From the NCBI GenBank assembly GCA_018895795.1, contig JAHINZ010000015.1, forward strand, positions 1 to 28,209: DNA of 28,209 nucleotides. Reading direction: 5' to 3'. The translations under genes and the position numbers were made by a program. Origin of the DNA: Alphaproteobacteria bacterium (GTDB lineage: Bacteria > Pseudomonadota > Alphaproteobacteria > Caulobacterales > Caulobacteraceae). Below are positions 25,576 through 28,209 of the stretch, piece by piece (the stretch's first letter is position 1; each line of letters opens with the position of its first letter). Below the pieces are notes generated by a model. That model had not been told where the DNA came from, did not search any database, and saw only the letters and a program-made list of their open reading frames with translations.

Positions 25576-25639
25576 GATCCTGCCTTTAGGCTTCCCTTCT
25601 TCCCGACGCAAACCACGCAAGCCTGTTGCCGGATCCCGC

Positions 25640-26119
25640 ATGCCCAAGATCGACATCGACGCCGCCCCGACCCGTTTCGGCACGGCCTATCCGCCGCCGT
25701 TCGACGCGCCCTGCCAGGGCCGCCAGCGCTGGAAGCTGGGCGACGCGGCGGGCCTGACCCAGTTCGGCGTCAATCTGATGCGCCTGCCGCCCGGCCAGTG
25801 GACCAGCCAGCGCCACTGGCACACCGCCGAGGACGAGTTCACCTGGGTGGTCGAGGGCGAGGTGGTGCTGGTCGACAACGACGGCGAGACCATCCTGCGG
25901 GCCGGCGACTGCGCGGGCTTCAAGGCCGGCGTCGCCAACGGCCACCACATTCAGAACCGCTCGGACAAGGTGGCGGTGCTGCTGGAAATGGGCACGCGCG
26001 CGCCCGAAACCGACGGCTGCGACTATCCGGACATCGACCTGATCCTGCGCGAGGGCGAGGACGGCTACCGGCATCGGGATGGGACGCCGTATGTGGTGGA
26101 GGGCGGACGGACGCGGTGA
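25640..26119 (+). CDS. Single-domain cupin protein
   Basis: A 159-aa protein with one cupin barrel (~40-135). Motif 1 is QRHWHTAEDEFTWVVEGE, giving two His and a Glu as metal ligands. Motif 2 is RAGDCAGFKAGVANGHHIQNRS, with a third His. N- and C-terminal arms (IDIDAAPTRFGTAYPPPF; DYPDIDLILREGEDGYRHRDGTPY) are typical of a widespread alphaproteobacterial group annotated as transcriptional-regulator-like or cupin 2 proteins. Enzymatic activity is unknown. It diverges from dapE across a 64-bp gap. Confidence 0.85.
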   Translation: MPKIDIDAAPTRFGTAYPPPFDAPCQGRQRWKLGDAAGLTQFGVNLMRLPPGQWTSQRHWHTAEDEFTWVVEGEVVLVDNDGETILRAGDCAGFKAGVANGHHIQNRSDKVAVLLEMGTRAPETDGCDYPDIDLILREGEDGYRHRDGTPYVVEGGRTR

Positions 26120-26143
26120 GGCGCCCGCCCCACCGCCGACCAT

Positions 26144-26169
26144 CGCCGCTTTCGCGGGAATGAGCGGCG
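26144..26169. repeat. REP-like hairpin between convergent cupin gene and def
   Basis: CGCCGCT (26144-26150) pairs with AGCGGCG (26163-26169). The core TTTCGCGGGAATGAGCGG resembles the abundant Caulobacter intergenic palindrome. It lies between two convergent stop codons and likely serves as a bidirectional transcription end. Confidence 0.5.
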
Positions 26170-26173
26170 TGGG

Positions 26174-26695
26174 TTAGGCCGCGCGCCGCGCCTTCTTGAC
26201 CTTCAGGATGGCGCGGTCGCGACGCAGGCGCGACAGGTGGTCGATGAACAGCACGCCTTCCAGGTGGTCCATCTCATGCTGGATGCACACGGCGTAGAGC
26301 TCCTCGGCCTCTTCGACCACGGTCTCTCCCTGATAGTTCATGTAGCGCAGCGTCACCTTCGACGGGCGTTCGACGTCGTCGTAATAGTCGGGGACCGACA
26401 GGCAGCCTTCTTCGTAGGCGTGGGTCTCTTCCGAGCTTGTCAGGATCTCGGGATTGACGAAGTAGCGGGGCGCGGGCTCCTCGCCGTCACGGGCCAGATC
26501 CATGACGATCACGCGGATCGGCTCGCCGACCTGGACGGCGGCCAGGCCGATGCCGGGGGCGTCGTACATGGTCTCCAGCATGTCATCCATCAGGCGGCGC
26601 AGGTCGTCGGTCACCGTCTCGACGGTGGCGGATTTCTGCTTCAACACGGCCAGATCGGCGGCGTTATCGACGGTAAGGATGCGACGGATAGACAT
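26174..26695 (-). CDS. def: Peptide deformylase
   Basis: A 173-aa Fe(II)/Zn hydrolase that removes the N-formyl group from nascent proteins. All three motifs are present: GIGLAAVQ (48-55), EGCLS (96-100, metal ligand C98) and QHEMDHLEG (139-147, ligands H140/H144 and catalytic E141). The C-terminal basic helix (RRDRAILKVKKARR) is common in this clade. It starts 8 nt after the rmuC stop, so it is cotranscribed with rmuC rather than with fmt. Confidence 0.97.
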   Translation of the reverse strand: MSIRRILTVDNAADLAVLKQKSATVETVTDDLRRLMDDMLETMYDAPGIGLAAVQVGEPIRVIVMDLARDGEEPAPRYFVNPEILTSSEETHAYEEGCLSVPDYYDDVERPSKVTLRYMNYQGETVVEEAEELYAVCIQHEMDHLEGVLFIDHLSRLRRDRAILKVKKARRAA

Positions 26696-26703
26696 GATGT
26701 CTG

Positions 26704-28014
26704 TCAGGTAAGGTTCTCATTCCCGAGCGTCAAGGTGGGGGATTGCCCCATCTCTGCTTGAGGGGCCAGCTTGGTCAGCGACCGCACGCCCGATTCCACC
26801 GGGACCAGCTCGGCGATTTCCTTGCCCTCGTGATCCACCGACAGGTCCTCGAACCGTCGGGCCTGGGTCAGGACCTGGCTCTCCAGCGAGCCGACGAACT
26901 GGTTGTATTTGCCGACCGCGCTTTCCAGCGCCTTGCCCACCGCCCCGGCATGGGCCCCCATCACCGCGACGCGCTTATAGAGTTCGCGGCCCACCGCGAC
27001 GATGGCGGCGGCGTTCTTGGCCTGATCCTCGACCCGCCACCCGTAAGCCACCGCCTTGCACAGGGCGAACAGGGTGGTGGGCGTGACCAGCAGCACCCGC
27101 TTGTCCATCGCCTCGGTCATCAGGTCGGGCAGACGCTCCAGGGCGGCGGCCAGGAAGCTGTCGCCGGGCACGAACATGGCCACGAAGTCGGGCGAGCCCT
27201 CGGCGGCGAACTGGTCCCAGTACGACTTGGCCGACAGGCTGGTCATGTGGGCCCGCACGCTCTGGGCGTGGCGCAGCAGCGCCGCCTCGCGCGGCAGGTC
27301 CTCGGTCAGTTCCTGAGCGTCCAAGAAGGCGTTCAGCGAGCACTTGGCGTCGATCACGAACACCGCCCCGCCGGGCATGCGCACCTTGACGTCGGGCCGG
27401 CGACGGCCCTCGTCGGTGTCGACGCTGAACTGCTCCTCGAAGTCGAAGCGCTTGTTGAGGCCGGCGGCCTCTAGCACGTTGCGAAGGGTTTGCTCACCCC
27501 AGCGCCCCTGGACGCCGGCCCCGCGCCGCAGGGCGGCCGACAGCTTGCGGGCCTCGAACTGGGTGGCGGTGGAGGCTTCCATCAGGGCGGTGATCTGAGC
27601 CTTCAGGCCGCCGGTCTCCTCGGCGCGGGCCTTTTCGACGGCGGTGACCTGGGCCTCGAACTTGGCCAGGGTTTCGGCCACGGGCTTCAGCTGGGCTTCC
27701 AGGCGCGCGGTGGCCAGGGCCTCGCGGCTCTTGAAGTTCTCGTCGGCCCGCTTGATCAGCGCCTCGGCCACCGTGTTGGCGGTCATGTTGGCCTGCTGGG
27801 CGGCCTGGGCGCGGATCAGCTCGCCCTGGGTGGCCGCCTGATCTTCCAGCAGCCGGGCGCGCTCGTCGGCCTGGGCCAGGCGCTCGTTCAACTGCCAGGC
27901 CTTGGTGTCGGCGGCGGTCGCGCGCTTGCCGGCGGCCAGGGCCCAGAGGACAGCGGCCGCGGCGATGGCCGCGAACACGGCGGCGAGGATCAGGAACGGA
28001 TCGGAAAAGTTCAT
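26704..28014 (-). CDS. rmuC: RmuC-family DNA recombination-limiting protein
   Basis: A 436-aa protein. One N-terminal membrane anchor (~7-28) is followed by a long coiled coil (~38-165; heavy in Ala, Glu, Gln, Arg). A conserved nuclease-like domain (~165-400) contains KLSAALRRGAGVQGRWGEQTLRNVLEAAGL, RRPDVKVRMPGGAVFVIDAKCSLNAF and LVTPTTLFALCKAVAYGW (each read in part). The PDVxVxxP...VIDAK run resembles a PD-(D/E)xK site. RmuC restrains inverted-repeat recombination in E. coli and is linked to phage defence in some bacteria; its mechanism is unsettled. It sits close to the large inverted repeat at the window end. Confidence 0.93.
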   Translation of the reverse strand: MNFSDPFLILAAVFAAIAAAAVLWALAAGKRATAADTKAWQLNERLAQADERARLLEDQAATQGELIRAQAAQQANMTANTVAEALIKRADENFKSREALATARLEAQLKPVAETLAKFEAQVTAVEKARAEETGGLKAQITALMEASTATQFEARKLSAALRRGAGVQGRWGEQTLRNVLEAAGLNKRFDFEEQFSVDTDEGRRRPDVKVRMPGGAVFVIDAKCSLNAFLDAQELTEDLPREAALLRHAQSVRAHMTSLSAKSYWDQFAAEGSPDFVAMFVPGDSFLAAALERLPDLMTEAMDKRVLLVTPTTLFALCKAVAYGWRVEDQAKNAAAIVAVGRELYKRVAVMGAHAGAVGKALESAVGKYNQFVGSLESQVLTQARRFEDLSVDHEGKEIAELVPVESGVRSLTKLAPQAEMGQSPTLTLGNENLT

Positions 28015-28077
28015 GCTCCGTTCCTAGCCGGAGTCGGCGGATCGGGGAAGGCGCGGCCTTTGACCCTATCATTGAAA

Positions 28078-28209
28078 TCCGCTCTCCCCGGCGAAAGCCG
28101 GGGCCCAGATTCAGCCTGAGCGTTTGGGGATGATTCGAGATCGGACCGCGCCAAGTTCGCAATCTCTCTGGGTTCGATCTGGGCCCCGGCTTTCGCCGGG
28201 GAGAGCGGA
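28078..28209. repeat. REP-type element with perfect 33-bp terminal inverted repeats
   Basis: 28078-28110 is perfectly complementary to 28177-28209, with 66 bp between. Each arm itself folds: CCCCGGC-GAAA-GCCGGGG in the left arm (28087-28104), and its mirror in the right. The arm motif GGCGAAAGCCGGGGCCCAGA is a familiar repeated intergenic sequence in Caulobacter-type genomes. The right arm runs to the last base, so the element may continue past the window. It lies upstream of rmuC (28015-28077 holds nothing else recognisable). A pair of inverted REP units or a small MITE fits best. Confidence 0.85.

Overview
This is a GC-rich (roughly 65-70%) alphaproteobacterial chromosome segment, very probably from Caulobacter or a close relative. 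The grounds are the gene order (a pst-pho operon without pstS, an autotransporter, a porin, a sulfate-binding protein and a HRXXN-type kinase/receiver pair, then argB-dapD-fmt-truA and dapE-def-rmuC), GGAAC-N16/17-CGTT promoters of the alphaproteobacterial EcfG/SigT general stress response, and Caulobacter-style intergenic palindromes. Product calls come from reading protein motifs by eye; no database search was run.

Layout. 1-1290: a nested 146-bp palindromic element, then a lone DUF3800 gene of visibly lower GC that looks acquired. 1291-9745 (minus strand): a YfbK-like VWA protein, then the phosphate block read right to left as phoR, Pho box, pstC, pstA, pstB, phoU, phoB. 9924-15992 (plus): a 1083-aa type V autotransporter, an OprO/OprP-type porin and a Tat-exported sulfate-binding protein, closed by a textbook intrinsic terminator. 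16093-17673 (plus): an EcfG promoter, a sensorless HisKA_2 kinase, a single-domain receiver and a SemiSWEET-like membrane protein. 17777-20211 (plus): argB, a HAD pyrimidine 5'-nucleotidase-like gene and dapD, packed as an operon. 20254-20610 (minus): a small stress lipoprotein with its own EcfG promoter. 20713-22409 (plus): fmt-truA. 22406-25575 (minus): a flavodoxin-fold reductase, glsA, a half-size EamA transporter and dapE. 25640-26119 (plus): a cupin protein. 26174-28014 (minus): rmuC-def. The window ends in a perfect 33-bp inverted repeat of REP type.

How it works together. PhoR/PhoB sense and respond to phosphate limitation; a canonical Pho box with a correctly spaced -10 lies just upstream of pstC, so phoB sits inside its own regulon. 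The porin and sulfate-binding protein look like an anion-scavenging pair. The kinase/receiver pair occupies the place where, from memory, C. crescentus carries lovK-lovR (blue-light kinase and its receiver), but this kinase has no LOV or other sensor domain. That pair and the lipoprotein at 20254-20610 both carry perfect EcfG-type promoters, making them likely members of one general-stress regulon. The remaining genes are arginine and lysine/peptidoglycan biosynthesis and translation housekeeping.

No rRNA, tRNA, CRISPR array, intact insertion sequence or prophage was seen. All intergenic gaps are under 300 bp; what they hold is listed.
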